Shown here: positions 1 to 8,672 of the stretch, one piece after another
Position numbering within the stretch: the stretch's first letter is position 1
Layout: each line of letters starts with the position of its first letter
NCBI RefSeq assembly: GCF_001189915.1
Contig: NZ_LFLS01000004.1
Span: 1-64,000 of the forward strand
Source: Herbaspirillum autotrophicum
GTDB lineage: Bacteria; Pseudomonadota; Gammaproteobacteria; Burkholderiales; Burkholderiaceae_D
Length of the DNA stretch: 64,000 nucleotides
Direction: 5' to 3'
Notes under the pieces: model-generated
What the model was told of the DNA's origin: nothing
Seen by the model: the letters and a program-made list of their open reading frames with translations, nothing else
Database searches by the model: none
Made by a program: the position numbers and the translations under genes

Positions 1-149
1 GGCTTTGCTGCTGCCTTCGCTACTGGCTTCTTGGCCGCAACTGCTTTTTTAGGAGCTGCTGCCTTGGCTGCTACTGGTTTCTTAGCGGCTGCCGCTGGTT
101 TTTTCGCAGCAGGCTTCTTCGCTGCCGGTTTCTTTGTTGCTGTTGCCAT
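1..149 (-). CDS. Histone H1-like Lys/Ala/Pro-rich nucleoid protein (partial, C-terminus outside window)
   Basis: Read on the minus strand this begins MATATKKPAAKKPAAKK and continues as a run of AAKKP-type repeats to the window edge, 49 residues without a stop. Such tails resemble the C-terminal domain of histone H1 and, in bacteria, the AlgP and Bordetella BpH1 type of DNA-binding proteins. The high lysine and alanine content points to non-specific DNA binding and compaction, which is known for the family but not shown here. The start is an ATG at 147-149 with a good AAGGAG site about 8 bases upstream. A 16-bp perfect palindrome (179-194) lies just before the ribosome site. A second gene with a similar N-terminus but an added SWIB domain lies at 11510. 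The 3' end cannot be seen. Confidence 0.8.
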   Translation of the reverse strand, partial: MATATKKPAAKKPAAKKPAAAAKKPVAAKAAAPKKAVAAKKPVAKAAAK

Positions 150-178
150 TTTGTTTCTCCTTCTTCACGTGATGGAAA

Positions 179-194
179 AAATCAAGCTTGATTT
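179..194. promoter_or_regulatory. 16-bp perfect palindrome in the H1-like gene leader
   Basis: AAATCAAGCTTGATTT reads identically on both strands. It lies 30-45 bases upstream of the start codon of the H1-like gene, just before its ribosome binding site. It could be a dimeric repressor operator or a hairpin in the leader that hides the ribosome site. No family can be assigned from sequence alone. Confidence 0.4.
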
Positions 195-242
195 AAGAAA
201 TCCTCCTGCTCCATCGCGATGACGCAGGCGGATTATTCATCG

Positions 243-390
243 GCACAAGCAAACCTCTGCTTGCGCTAATGAATTCGGCACCAGCTGAACTGCTGCATCC
301 CCTCACCTATGCAGCACTTCAGCTATCTCGGTTGTGGCTGCGCCCTCACGGGGCTCGAAGCACCGTGCCGCACACGCGGCACGCACAACC
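243..390. other. Densely hairpinned stretch between nrdB and the H1-like gene; possible structured RNA
   Basis: The 502 bases without a gene (150-651) are full of inverted repeats. Stems seen: 243-251 with 258-266 (8 of 9 pairs); 283-298 with 309-324 (15 of 16 pairs, starting AGCTGAACTGCTGCAT); and 330-336 with 384-390 (GGTTGTG/CACAACC), which encloses two further hairpins, 342-345 with 351-354 and 364-371 with 376-383 (CGTGCCGC/GCGGCACG). The last set would make a three-way junction. On the minus strand this lies directly after a strong terminator and before the H1-like gene, so it could be that gene's structured leader or a separate small RNA. I do not recognise it as a known RNA family. 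Confidence 0.4.
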
Positions 391-421
391 AAAAAAAACG
401 CCAGCGGATTACACGCTAGCG
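391..421 (-). terminator. Rho-independent terminator downstream of nrdB
   Basis: On the minus strand an 8-bp stem CGCTAGCG/CGCTGGCG (414-421 with 399-406, one G-T pair, 7-base loop) is followed at once by eight T residues (398-391). It is 230 bases past the nrdB stop and is the best-formed end for the nrdAB transcript. Confidence 0.75.
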
Positions 422-437
422 TCGGAATAGCACCCTC

Positions 438-457
438 GAAAAACCTTCAGGTTTTTC
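438..457. terminator. Symmetric A/T-flanked hairpin, possible bidirectional terminator
   Basis: A perfect 9-bp inverted repeat GAAAAACCT/AGGTTTTTC with a two-base loop. Either strand ends the stem in T residues, but the stem core is short, so it would be weak. It sits between two stronger minus-strand terminator candidates. Confidence 0.35.
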
Positions 458-462
458 AAAGG

Positions 463-499
463 AAAAGCCGCCTTACCCGACCTGGTCAGGTTAAGCGGC
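463..499 (-). terminator. Candidate first terminator after nrdB
   Basis: A 16-position inverted repeat (467-482 with 484-499, 13 of 16 pairs) is followed on the minus strand by TTTT. It is about 150 bases past the nrdB stop. The mismatches and near-absent loop make it weaker than the hairpin at 399-421. Confidence 0.45.
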
Positions 500-651
500 G
501 ATAACAGATAAGATCGCAGATAAGATCGATTCGCTCTGTCCATTAATTTGGTGAAAGCCTTTCAGTTTTTGACAGTCCGGGTATCTTGCAAGCTACCCGA
601 CTGTTTCTGTGCTTCACGTGTCTCGATGAAGAGCACTTACGAGACTGCACA

Positions 652-1833
<1,182 letters not shown>

Positions 1834-1955
1834 AGTGGATTCCTTTACTCATATCTGTTCGTACCACCCGGCTCTGGCCGGGCAAGAAGCGTTGCCGTCA
1901 CAACTGACGGCAACGACGGGCGGATCAACCGCCCTGGATCAGCGGGTCGCCGATC

Positions 1956-4865
1956 TTATTGGCAAGCTTCGCATTCCTCGAAGCCGGCGTCACCCGGACG
2001 CAACACGCACGCCGGACCGTCAGTTTCGATTTCAGCAGGTGCTGCCGCCACGGCGGAAATACCGCCGGTGCTGCCGTCAACTGACACGGCGTTGAGCGCG
2101 CCGGTCTTGGAGGTCGACTTCTCCATGTGGGTAGCGCCAATGGTGCGGAGGTAATAGGTCGTCTTCAGACCCCGCAGCCATGCCAGCTTGTATGTTTCAT
2201 CCAGACGCTTGCCGGAAGCACCGGCCATATAGATGTTGAGCGACTGTGCCTGATCGATCCACTTCTGACGACGCGATGCCGCTTCCACCAGCCACGACGG
2301 TTCGACTTCGAAGGCGGTAGCGTAGATATCGCGCAAATCTTGCGGAATGCGGTCGATCTTGGCCAGGCTGCCATCGAAATACTTGAGGTCGGAGATCATG
2401 ACTTCATCCCACAGACCGCGCGACTTCAGATCACGTACCAGGTATTCATTGATTTCTGTAAATTCGCCGGACAGGTTCGACTTCACATACAGGTTCTGAT
2501 AGGTCGGTTCGATGCAAGCCGAGACGCCGATGATGTTCGAAATCGTCGCTGTCGGGGCAATCGCCACGCAATTCGAGTTGCGCATGCCGAACTCGGCAAT
2601 GCGGGCCCGCAACGAAGTCCAGTCCAGTGTCGACGACATGTCGGCTTCCAGATAACCGCCACGCTCTTCAGCCAGCAGCTTCAGCGAATCCTGTGGCAGG
2701 ATGCCGCGATCCCACAGCGAGCCGCGATACGAGCTGTAACGACCACGTTCTTCAGCCAGTTCGGTCGAAGCCAGGTAAGCGAAATAGCAGACGGCTTCCA
2801 TCGAACGGTCGGCAAACTCAACGGCATCAGTCGACGCATATGGCACGCGCTTGATGTGCAGACAGTCCTGGAAGCCCATGATGCCGAGGCCGACCGGACG
2901 GTGACGCAGGTTCGAGTCACGTGCCTTCTTGACTGCATAATAGTTGATGTCGATCACGTTATCCAGCATGCGCATGGCAGTGCGGATGGTTTTTTGCAGT
3001 TTGACGTGGTCGATTTCGCCGTTGACCAGGTGGGCCGGCATGTTGACCGAGCCCAGATTGCAGACCGCGATTTCCGATTCGTTGGTGTTGAGCGTGATCT
3101 CGGTGCACAGGTTCGAGCTGTGGACGACGCCGACGTGTTGCTGCGGCGAACGGATGTTGCATGGGTCCTTGAAGGTGATCCATGGGTGACCGGTTTCGAA
3201 CAGCATCGACAGCATCTTGCGCCACAGATCCAGTGCCTGCACCTTCTTGAACAGACGCAGTTCGCCACGGGCAGCCTTGGCTTCGTAGCCCAGATAGGCT
3301 TCTTCGAAGGCTTTACCGAACTTGTCGTGCAGGTCAGGCGCATCGGATGGCGAGAACAAGGTCCACTCGCCCTTTTCCATGACGCGCTTCATGAACATGT
3401 CAGGAATCCAGTTGGCGGTATTCATGTCATGCGTACGACGGCGGTCATCGCCGGTGTTTTTACGCAGTTCCAGGAATTCCTCGATGTCCATGTGCCAGGT
3501 TTCGAGGTAGGCGCAGACTGCACCCTTGCGCTTGCCACCCTGATTCACTGCCACGGCAGTGTCATTGACCACTTTCAGGAATGGCACCACGCCTTGCGAC
3601 TTGCCGTTGGTACCCTTGATGTGGGCGCCGAGCGAACGCACTGGCGTCCAGTCGTTGCCCAGACCGCCGGCGTACTTGGCCAGCAGGGCGTTTTCCTTGA
3701 TGGCTTCGTAGATGCCGTCCAGATCATCGGCCACGGTCGTCAGGTAGCACGACGACAGTTGCGAACGCAGCGTGCCGGAGTTGAACAGGGTCGGGGTCGA
3801 GCTCATGAAGTCGAACGACGACAGCAAGTCGTAGAACTCGATGGCACGGGCTTCACGGTTGACTTCGTTGAGCGCCAGACCCATCGCCACGCGCATGTAA
3901 AACGCTTGCGGCATTTCGATGCGGGTACCGCGGATATGCAGGAAGTAACGGTCGTACAGCGTTTGCAGACCGAGGTAACCGAATTGCAGGTCGCGTTCCG
4001 GCTTGAGCGCTTCGGCCAGTTGCTTCAGGTCGAACTGCGCCAGCTTGGTGTCGAGCAATTCTGCATCGATACCCTTCTTGATGAATTTCGGGAAGTAATC
4101 CAGGTACTCGGCAGGTGCATCCGCCTGAGCCACCTCCTTGCCGAACACTTCCTTGCGCACGGTATGCATCAGCAGACGGGCAGTAACCTGACTATAAGCA
4201 GGGTCTTTTTCCATCAATGCGCGCGCTGCCAGAATCGACGACTTGTGCAATTCTTCCACCGGTACGCCGTCGTACAGGTTCTTGAAGGTTTCGGCCAGAA
4301 TGGCATCGGCGTCAGCATGCTTTTCCAGACCGACACAAGCGGCCGTGATCAGATTGCGTACTTCGCTGATATCCAGCAGACGGGTCTTGCCGTCTTCCAC
4401 CACGTGCAGTTGCGGCGCCACGATGTCGGCCTTGCCGGCACCTTGCTGTGCGCGCTCTTCCATCCGCTTGGCGCGATACAGCACATAAGCGCGGGCCACA
4501 TCATGTTCGCCCGAGCGCATCAGCGCCAGTTCGACCTGGTCCTGGATATCTTCAATATGGAACGTACCGCCGGTTGGCTGACGACGCACCAGCGCCGACA
4601 CCACGTTGGTCGTCAACTGCTCGACCATTTCGCGCACACGCGCCGAAGCCGCACCCTGGCCGCCGTTGACTGCCAGAAAAGCCTTGGTGACTGCGATCGA
4701 GATTTTCGATGGTTCGAAACCGACTACCGCGCCATTGCGGCGGATGATCCGGTATTCGCCCAGACCTGATGACGATTTGACCGTCGCTGAGTCGGCGCTG
4801 GCCGAGGTTGGGACAATGCCGTGTTCTGCTGGCGATTTGGCGGAAATTTCTTGTGTAGAGCGCAC
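1956..4865 (-). CDS. nrdA: Ribonucleoside-diphosphate reductase, class Ia, large (R1) subunit
   Basis: R1 holds the substrate and allosteric sites. This 969-residue protein has an N-terminal ATP-cone (about residues 38-130, the dATP/ATP activity switch). Active-site residues are visible: Cys373 (SSCYLTT), Asn585/Cys587/Glu589 (NLCTE), Cys602, the Tyr904-Tyr905 radical relay (KTTYYLRT), and the C-terminal shuttle pair Cys965/Cys968 (CEACQ). It is about 200 residues longer than the E. coli protein; part of this lies in the N-terminal region and part in an Ala/Ser-rich linker before the C-terminal cysteines. The start is GTG with AGGAGG four bases upstream. It is first in the nrdA-nrdB operon, with a leader of about 200 bases downstream of paired NrdR boxes. 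Confidence 0.97.
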   Translation of the reverse strand: MRSTQEISAKSPAEHGIVPTSASADSATVKSSSGLGEYRIIRRNGAVVGFEPSKISIAVTKAFLAVNGGQGAASARVREMVEQLTTNVVSALVRRQPTGGTFHIEDIQDQVELALMRSGEHDVARAYVLYRAKRMEERAQQGAGKADIVAPQLHVVEDGKTRLLDISEVRNLITAACVGLEKHADADAILAETFKNLYDGVPVEELHKSSILAARALMEKDPAYSQVTARLLMHTVRKEVFGKEVAQADAPAEYLDYFPKFIKKGIDAELLDTKLAQFDLKQLAEALKPERDLQFGYLGLQTLYDRYFLHIRGTRIEMPQAFYMRVAMGLALNEVNREARAIEFYDLLSSFDFMSSTPTLFNSGTLRSQLSSCYLTTVADDLDGIYEAIKENALLAKYAGGLGNDWTPVRSLGAHIKGTNGKSQGVVPFLKVVNDTAVAVNQGGKRKGAVCAYLETWHMDIEEFLELRKNTGDDRRRTHDMNTANWIPDMFMKRVMEKGEWTLFSPSDAPDLHDKFGKAFEEAYLGYEAKAARGELRLFKKVQALDLWRKMLSMLFETGHPWITFKDPCNIRSPQQHVGVVHSSNLCTEITLNTNESEIAVCNLGSVNMPAHLVNGEIDHVKLQKTIRTAMRMLDNVIDINYYAVKKARDSNLRHRPVGLGIMGFQDCLHIKRVPYASTDAVEFADRSMEAVCYFAYLASTELAEERGRYSSYRGSLWDRGILPQDSLKLLAEERGGYLEADMSSTLDWTSLRARIAEFGMRNSNCVAIAPTATISNIIGVSACIEPTYQNLYVKSNLSGEFTEINEYLVRDLKSRGLWDEVMISDLKYFDGSLAKIDRIPQDLRDIYATAFEVEPSWLVEAASRRQKWIDQAQSLNIYMAGASGKRLDETYKLAWLRGLKTTYYLRTIGATHMEKSTSKTGALNAVSVDGSTGGISAVAAAPAEIETDGPACVLRPGDAGFEECEACQ

Positions 4866-5101
4866 TGAGCCTCCTGAATCTGTGAATGTCGGGCAGCAGA
4901 GCTGCCCACCTTACTAATAAGAGTCCCGATTTCCGGGGGTCTCTGAAATGCCGAGGGGCCGCTGACGCTGGAAAACCTGCGCTGGCGGAACCTGCAATAT
5001 GAATCGGTGTTGAGAGATACAGTCGGGATGTTGCAGCATTGAATGCAACCATTTACCTTCTTGAAGCACCACCTGTACAAACTGAAGAAGTCTTTCCAAA
5101 A

Positions 5102-5147
5102 ACACTACATCTAGTCACTACCCAACGATTTGCACTAATTCTAGTAG
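5102..5147. promoter_or_regulatory. Paired NrdR boxes upstream of nrdAB
   Basis: Two similar 16-mers, ACACTACATCTAGTCA (5102-5117) and GCACTAATTCTAGTAG (5132-5147), share the CACTA..(A/T)TCTAGT core of the NrdR box. Their starts are 30 bp apart, close to three helical turns, as is usual for NrdR operators. They lie about 240 bases upstream of nrdA in the ampD-nrdA gap. The rest of that 304-base gap is the nrdA leader, in which I see nothing else firm. NrdR represses RNR genes when bound to ATP/dATP; nrdR itself is not in this window. Confidence 0.7.
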
Positions 5148-5169
5148 CAGCAAGTGGCAGATGCAACCG

Positions 5170-5838
5170 CTATTTTCGGATATTTTTATTTGCTTCCTGC
5201 TTGACTTTCGGCGACCCAGAACGGAAGCGCAGTTGCGCGTGGCGGGGCCGGCGCTGCCAGTCGGCGGCATAGCGGTCCCAGTCGAAAAACGGACCGGGGT
5301 CGGTCTTTCTGCCGGGGGCAATATGTTCGTGCCCGGTGACATCGGCGAAGCCGTAGCGATGCTGCAAAGCAATGGTGAGTTGCAGCAGTACCGCATATTG
5401 TGCGTCGGTAAAGGGTTCGAAGTCGGTCCCCTCCAGCTCGATGCCAATCGAAAAGTCATTGCAGCGCTCGCGGCCATTGAAGCTGGAAATGCCGGCATGC
5501 CATGCCCGTGCACTGGCGGAGACGAACTGCAGCAACTGGCCGTCGCGCTGAATCACGAAATGCGCCGATACCCGCAGACTGCGCAACTGATCAAAATAGG
5601 CATGCGCCTCGTAATCGAGCCGGTTGCAAAACAGGTCGCCGATGAACGGCCCGCCGAACTGGCCCGGCGGCAAGCTGATGTTATGAATCACCAGCAACTC
5701 GGGCACGGCGTCATCGGGACGTCCATCGCAATTGGGCGAAGCATGCTGCTGCGCCTGCGGGCACCAGCCATCGGCATCAATGGTCAGCGGTGCGGCGTGC
5801 AGGTCCGGAACAGAGTGGCGGTCAGGCCGTTGCGACAT
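5170..5838 (-). CDS. ampD: 1,6-anhydro-N-acetylmuramoyl-L-alanine amidase AmpD
   Basis: AmpD cleaves the peptide from 1,6-anhydroMurNAc in the cytoplasm during peptidoglycan recycling, and its loss derepresses AmpC beta-lactamases in other bacteria. The 222-residue product carries the family blocks LLVIHNISLPPG, GRERCNDFSIGIELEGTD and the zinc/catalytic region TGHEHIAPGRKTDPGP; the expected zinc ligands are His52, His170 and Asp180. The ATG at 5836-5838 is chosen because it falls one base after the stop of the upstream gene, so translation is likely coupled; a longer upstream start is possible but would overlap that gene. The last 20 residues are Lys/Arg-rich and beyond the usual domain. Confidence 0.95.
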   Translation of the reverse strand: MSQRPDRHSVPDLHAAPLTIDADGWCPQAQQHASPNCDGRPDDAVPELLVIHNISLPPGQFGGPFIGDLFCNRLDYEAHAYFDQLRSLRVSAHFVIQRDGQLLQFVSASARAWHAGISSFNGRERCNDFSIGIELEGTDFEPFTDAQYAVLLQLTIALQHRYGFADVTGHEHIAPGRKTDPGPFFDWDRYAADWQRRPRHAQLRFRSGSPKVKQEANKNIRK

Positions 5839-5839
5839 A

Positions 5840-6100
5840 TCAGGGAGCAGACAAGCGTAGATGTTCGACGCTGCAAAATACCTGGCCGCTGGCATCGGTC
5901 ACCGCTTCGGATGCCGGGAAGTGGATATTGCAATGGGCGCACTGCACCATATGCTCCACCTCGGGCACCTGCGACTTCGACTGCCGCGACCCGGCGCTGC
6001 CGGCGGCACCACCCATGCCGCCCGGCATGATGGTTTTCTTTGCACGTTTGAGCCAGACCACAACGGCCAGGGCCACTACCAACCAAATCAGATATTTCAT
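5840..6100 (-). CDS. PP0621-family small membrane-anchored protein
   Basis: An 86-residue protein with one N-terminal transmembrane segment (residues 3-17), a Gly/Ala/Ser linker, and a C-terminal zinc-ribbon-like part with CAHC and a later Cys (FCSVEH). It matches the pattern of the uncharacterised PP0621 family, often next to ypjD and ampD in betaproteobacteria. Its start overlaps the stop of the CcsA/YpjD-like gene by ATGA, and its stop is one base from the ampD start. No biochemical role is known. Confidence 0.8.
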   Translation of the reverse strand: MKYLIWLVVALAVVVWLKRAKKTIMPGGMGGAAGSAGSRQSKSQVPEVEHMVQCAHCNIHFPASEAVTDASGQVFCSVEHLRLSAP

Positions 6101-6906
6101 ACCAGTACCCGGTGCAGCACGACTTCAAGCACAAAACGGCTGCCCACATAGGCCAGCAGCAAAATGGCGAAACCGGTCAGCGTAAAACTGAGCGCGGTAC
6201 GACCGCGCCACCCTTGCCAGCGACGTCCCGCCAGCAATAAACCAAACAAGGCCCACGACAACAACGTAAAGATTGTCTTGTGGTCCCAGCGGAATGCCTT
6301 GCCGAACAATTGCTCGGAAAACACCACGCCCGACAATACCGTCAGCGTCAACAGGACAAACCCGAAGGCGATCAGACGAAACAGAATTTTTTCCATTGTC
6401 AGCAAGGCCGGCAGCCGGTCCAGCGCCAAACCGAACCAGCCGGCCTTGGCCGGTCCCGGCCGGGTATGCAGACGCGATTCCTGCAACACCATCAAGACCG
6501 CATGAAAAGCGGCAATGGTCAGCGTGCTGTAGGCCAGTATCGACACCGCGATATGACCGAGAAACCAATCCGACTTGCCGGTCAGCATCACCATGTTGCC
6601 GGGGAAGATGGTCGGCAGGATGACGGCCACGGCCGCCACCGGTAGCACCAGCACGCGCAGACTGTCGAGCGAGAAGTTGCGATTTTCCAGCCAGTAAGCG
6701 GCCACCGATACCCACATGGTGGCCGACAGCATCACGCCGAATCCAACCCGCACCGCTTCCGGCGCGAACATGTCGGACAACAGGGCTCCGCCATGCAGCA
6801 GCCAGCCGAGCAGTGTCCCCAGAGAAATCGGCAAGCGCCGCTCCGAGGGCAGGAAGGCGCAGGTCAGATACAGCAGCGCGGCCAGGATAAAAAAATAGGT
6901 TTGCAT
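6097..6906 (-). CDS. CcsA/YpjD-like cytochrome c assembly family inner-membrane protein
   Basis: The 269 residues form about eight hydrophobic segments. The C-terminal block WDHKTIFTLLSW...GWRGR is typical of the CcsA/CcmF/YpjD group. CcsA members handle haem for cytochrome c maturation, but the stand-alone YpjD-type genes near ffh have no firmly shown role, so the function is left open. The start is the ATG at 6904-6906 with only a weak ribosome site. It is the first gene of a coupled trio with the PP0621-type gene and ampD. In many betaproteobacteria ypjD and ffh are direct divergent neighbours; here a three-gene ABC transporter lies between them. Confidence 0.85.
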   Translation of the reverse strand: MQTYFFILAALLYLTCAFLPSERRLPISLGTLLGWLLHGGALLSDMFAPEAVRVGFGVMLSATMWVSVAAYWLENRNFSLDSLRVLVLPVAAVAVILPTIFPGNMVMLTGKSDWFLGHIAVSILAYSTLTIAAFHAVLMVLQESRLHTRPGPAKAGWFGLALDRLPALLTMEKILFRLIAFGFVLLTLTVLSGVVFSEQLFGKAFRWDHKTIFTLLSWALFGLLLAGRRWQGWRGRTALSFTLTGFAILLLAYVGSRFVLEVVLHRVLV

Positions 6907-6979
6907 CGGCTAGGTTCTGTCAGCAAGATGGTAAGTGCGAACAGGTCCGAGTTTACACTATGTCGCAGCACAACAGACG

Positions 6980-7002
6980 CCGGCCCCTGATTCCGGGGCC
7001 GG
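6980..7002 (-). terminator. GC-rich hairpin ending the ABC transporter operon
   Basis: CCGGCCCC (6980-6987) pairs perfectly with GGGGCCGG (6995-7002) over a 7-base loop. It lies 39 bases past the stop of the ATPase gene and before ypjD. The following minus-strand bases are only mildly T-rich, so this is a probable rather than a textbook terminator. Confidence 0.55.
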
Positions 7003-7040
7003 TATCTGCCTGCTTCTGTACAGCGCGTCAGTCTCGGGCG

Positions 7041-7844
7041 TCAGTCGACCGCTGCGGCGCGCATTTCGTCATGATGATGGCGCTGCTGCTCCTCCATCAC
7101 GAGTTGGCCGAGTTCGCGCTTGAGGGCATTGAACTCGGGATCGGCCGGATCGCGCAGACGCGGCAAGGTAACCGTGATGTCGCGCTTGATGGTGCCGGGA
7201 CGATAGGTCATCACGACAATGCGGTCGGCCAGATAGATGGCTTCCTCGATGCTGTGCGTCACGAAGACGATGGTTTTCTTGAATTCATCCCAGATGCGCA
7301 GCAACTCATCCTGCAAGTTGCGGCGCGTCAGGGCATCGAGGGCGCCAAACGGTTCGTCCATCAGCATGATCGGTGAATCCAGCGCCAGTACCCGGGCAAT
7401 CGCCACGCGTTGCCGCATGCCGCCCGACAAGTCTTTGGGAAAGCGGCTGCGGAAATCGATCAGCCCCAGTTTCTCCAGCAATTGCGAGACCCGCTCCTGG
7501 ATCGCCTGCTTGCCCACGCCCTTGATTTCAAGACCGAATGCCACATTTTCCTCGACCGTCATCCACGGAAACAAGGCGTACTCCTGGAACACCATGCCGC
7601 GATCCGGCCCCGGTTCCGTCACCGTCTTGCCATTGGTGACGATGCTGCCGGTGCTGGGCAGGGCAAAACCGGCAATCGCGTTGAGCAGGGTCGACTTGCC
7701 GCAGCCGGAGGGCCCCAGCAGACAGACGAACTGGCCGTCCGGGATGGTCAGGTTGATGTCCTTGAGCGCCACCACTTCGCGATCACTGCTTTTGAATACC
7801 TTGTTGACGCCGGATATGACGATTTGCGATGCAGATGCGCTCAT
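7041..7844 (-). CDS. ABC transporter ATP-binding protein, nitrate/sulfonate/taurine type
   Basis: A 267-residue ABC ATPase of the SsuB/TauB/NrtD group that powers uptake through the adjacent permease. Walker A is GPSGCGKST (about residue 43), the signature is LSGGMRQR, Walker B is IMLMDEPFGALD and the switch His lies in VFVTHS. It is the last gene of a three-gene operon (binding protein, permease, ATPase); its ATG is one base after the permease stop. The family handles small anions or amines such as sulfonates, taurine, nitrate or thiamine precursors. The substrate cannot be told from the sequence. Confidence 0.9.
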   Translation of the reverse strand: MSASASQIVISGVNKVFKSSDREVVALKDINLTIPDGQFVCLLGPSGCGKSTLLNAIAGFALPSTGSIVTNGKTVTEPGPDRGMVFQEYALFPWMTVEENVAFGLEIKGVGKQAIQERVSQLLEKLGLIDFRSRFPKDLSGGMRQRVAIARVLALDSPIMLMDEPFGALDALTRRNLQDELLRIWDEFKKTIVFVTHSIEEAIYLADRIVVMTYRPGTIKRDITVTLPRLRDPADPEFNALKRELGQLVMEEQQRHHHDEMRAAAVD

Positions 7845-7845
7845 C

Positions 7846-8661
7846 CTAGCTCTCCAATCCGCGGTGCCACCGCAACATGTAATTGTTCAGACGGCTCATT
7901 CCCATATCGATCGCCAGTCCCAGCAAACCGATCGTGATCATGCCGGCAATGATCTTGTCGGACCAAAAGTACTCGCGTGCTTCCATGATCCGGAACCCGA
8001 GGCCATTACTGACCGCAATCATTTCGGCCACGATCACCACGATGAACGCGGTGCCGATACCGATCCGCACACCCGACAGGATGTACGGCACCGACGCCGG
8101 CAGCATCACCCGCATGAACAGCGTGCGCTGGCTGGCGCCGAGATTGCGCGCTGCCCGCAGATAAATGCTGTCGACCTGCCGCACGCCGGCGATGGTATTC
8201 ATCAATACCGGGAAAAACGCACCGAGCGAGATCAGGAACAGGGCTGGCGGATTGCCCAGACCGAACCACAGAATCGCCAGCGGGATATACGCAATCGGCG
8301 GAATCGGCCGGATCACCTGTACCGTCAGGTTCATCAGCGCGTAAACCCGCTTGCTGGATCCCATCAGCAAACCGAGCGGCAATGCCAGACCGGCACCGAT
8401 CAGAAAACCGACTACCACGCGATACAGACTGCCGATCGCATCGTGAATCAGCTCCCCCGAAAACAGCCACGCCAGCCAACTGCCGCTGTCGGGACTATAG
8501 GGCGTCAGTGGCGACAGATATTCAAACCACTTGCGCACCACTGCCCATGGCGACGGCAACACCAGCGGATTGATCCAGCCCAGCGATGAAGCGGTTTGCC
8601 AGATGGCAATCGCCAATACCGGCACCAGCAATCCGCTCATGCCCTCCTTGAACTTGCTCAT
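7846..8661 (-). CDS. ABC transporter permease, nitrate/sulfonate/taurine type
   Basis: A 271-residue inner-membrane protein with about six transmembrane segments and the EAA-type loop AARNLGASQRTLFMRVMLP near residue 170, which contacts the ATPase. The start is set at the ATG at 8659-8661, preceded by AAGGAATACGCAC; an upstream in-frame start would run into the binding-protein gene. The gap to that gene is 11 bases and the ATPase follows after one base, so all three are one operon. A single permease gene implies a homodimeric channel. Confidence 0.9.
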   Translation of the reverse strand: MSKFKEGMSGLLVPVLAIAIWQTASSLGWINPLVLPSPWAVVRKWFEYLSPLTPYSPDSGSWLAWLFSGELIHDAIGSLYRVVVGFLIGAGLALPLGLLMGSSKRVYALMNLTVQVIRPIPPIAYIPLAILWFGLGNPPALFLISLGAFFPVLMNTIAGVRQVDSIYLRAARNLGASQRTLFMRVMLPASVPYILSGVRIGIGTAFIVVIVAEMIAVSNGLGFRIMEAREYFWSDKIIAGMITIGLLGLAIDMGMSRLNNYMLRWHRGLES

Positions 8662-8672
8662 GTGCGTATTCC

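Noticed and set aside
271-286. GAATTCGGCAC resembling a cDNA-library EcoRI adaptor
   Set aside because: The adaptor continues GAG, here it is CAG, and the surrounding sequence is ordinary chromosomal spacer; a chance match.
2127-4769. 880-codon open frame on the plus strand
   Set aside because: It lies wholly opposite nrdA, which has every catalytic motif. The plus-strand product is Arg/His/Gln-rich with no motif; a codon-bias shadow.
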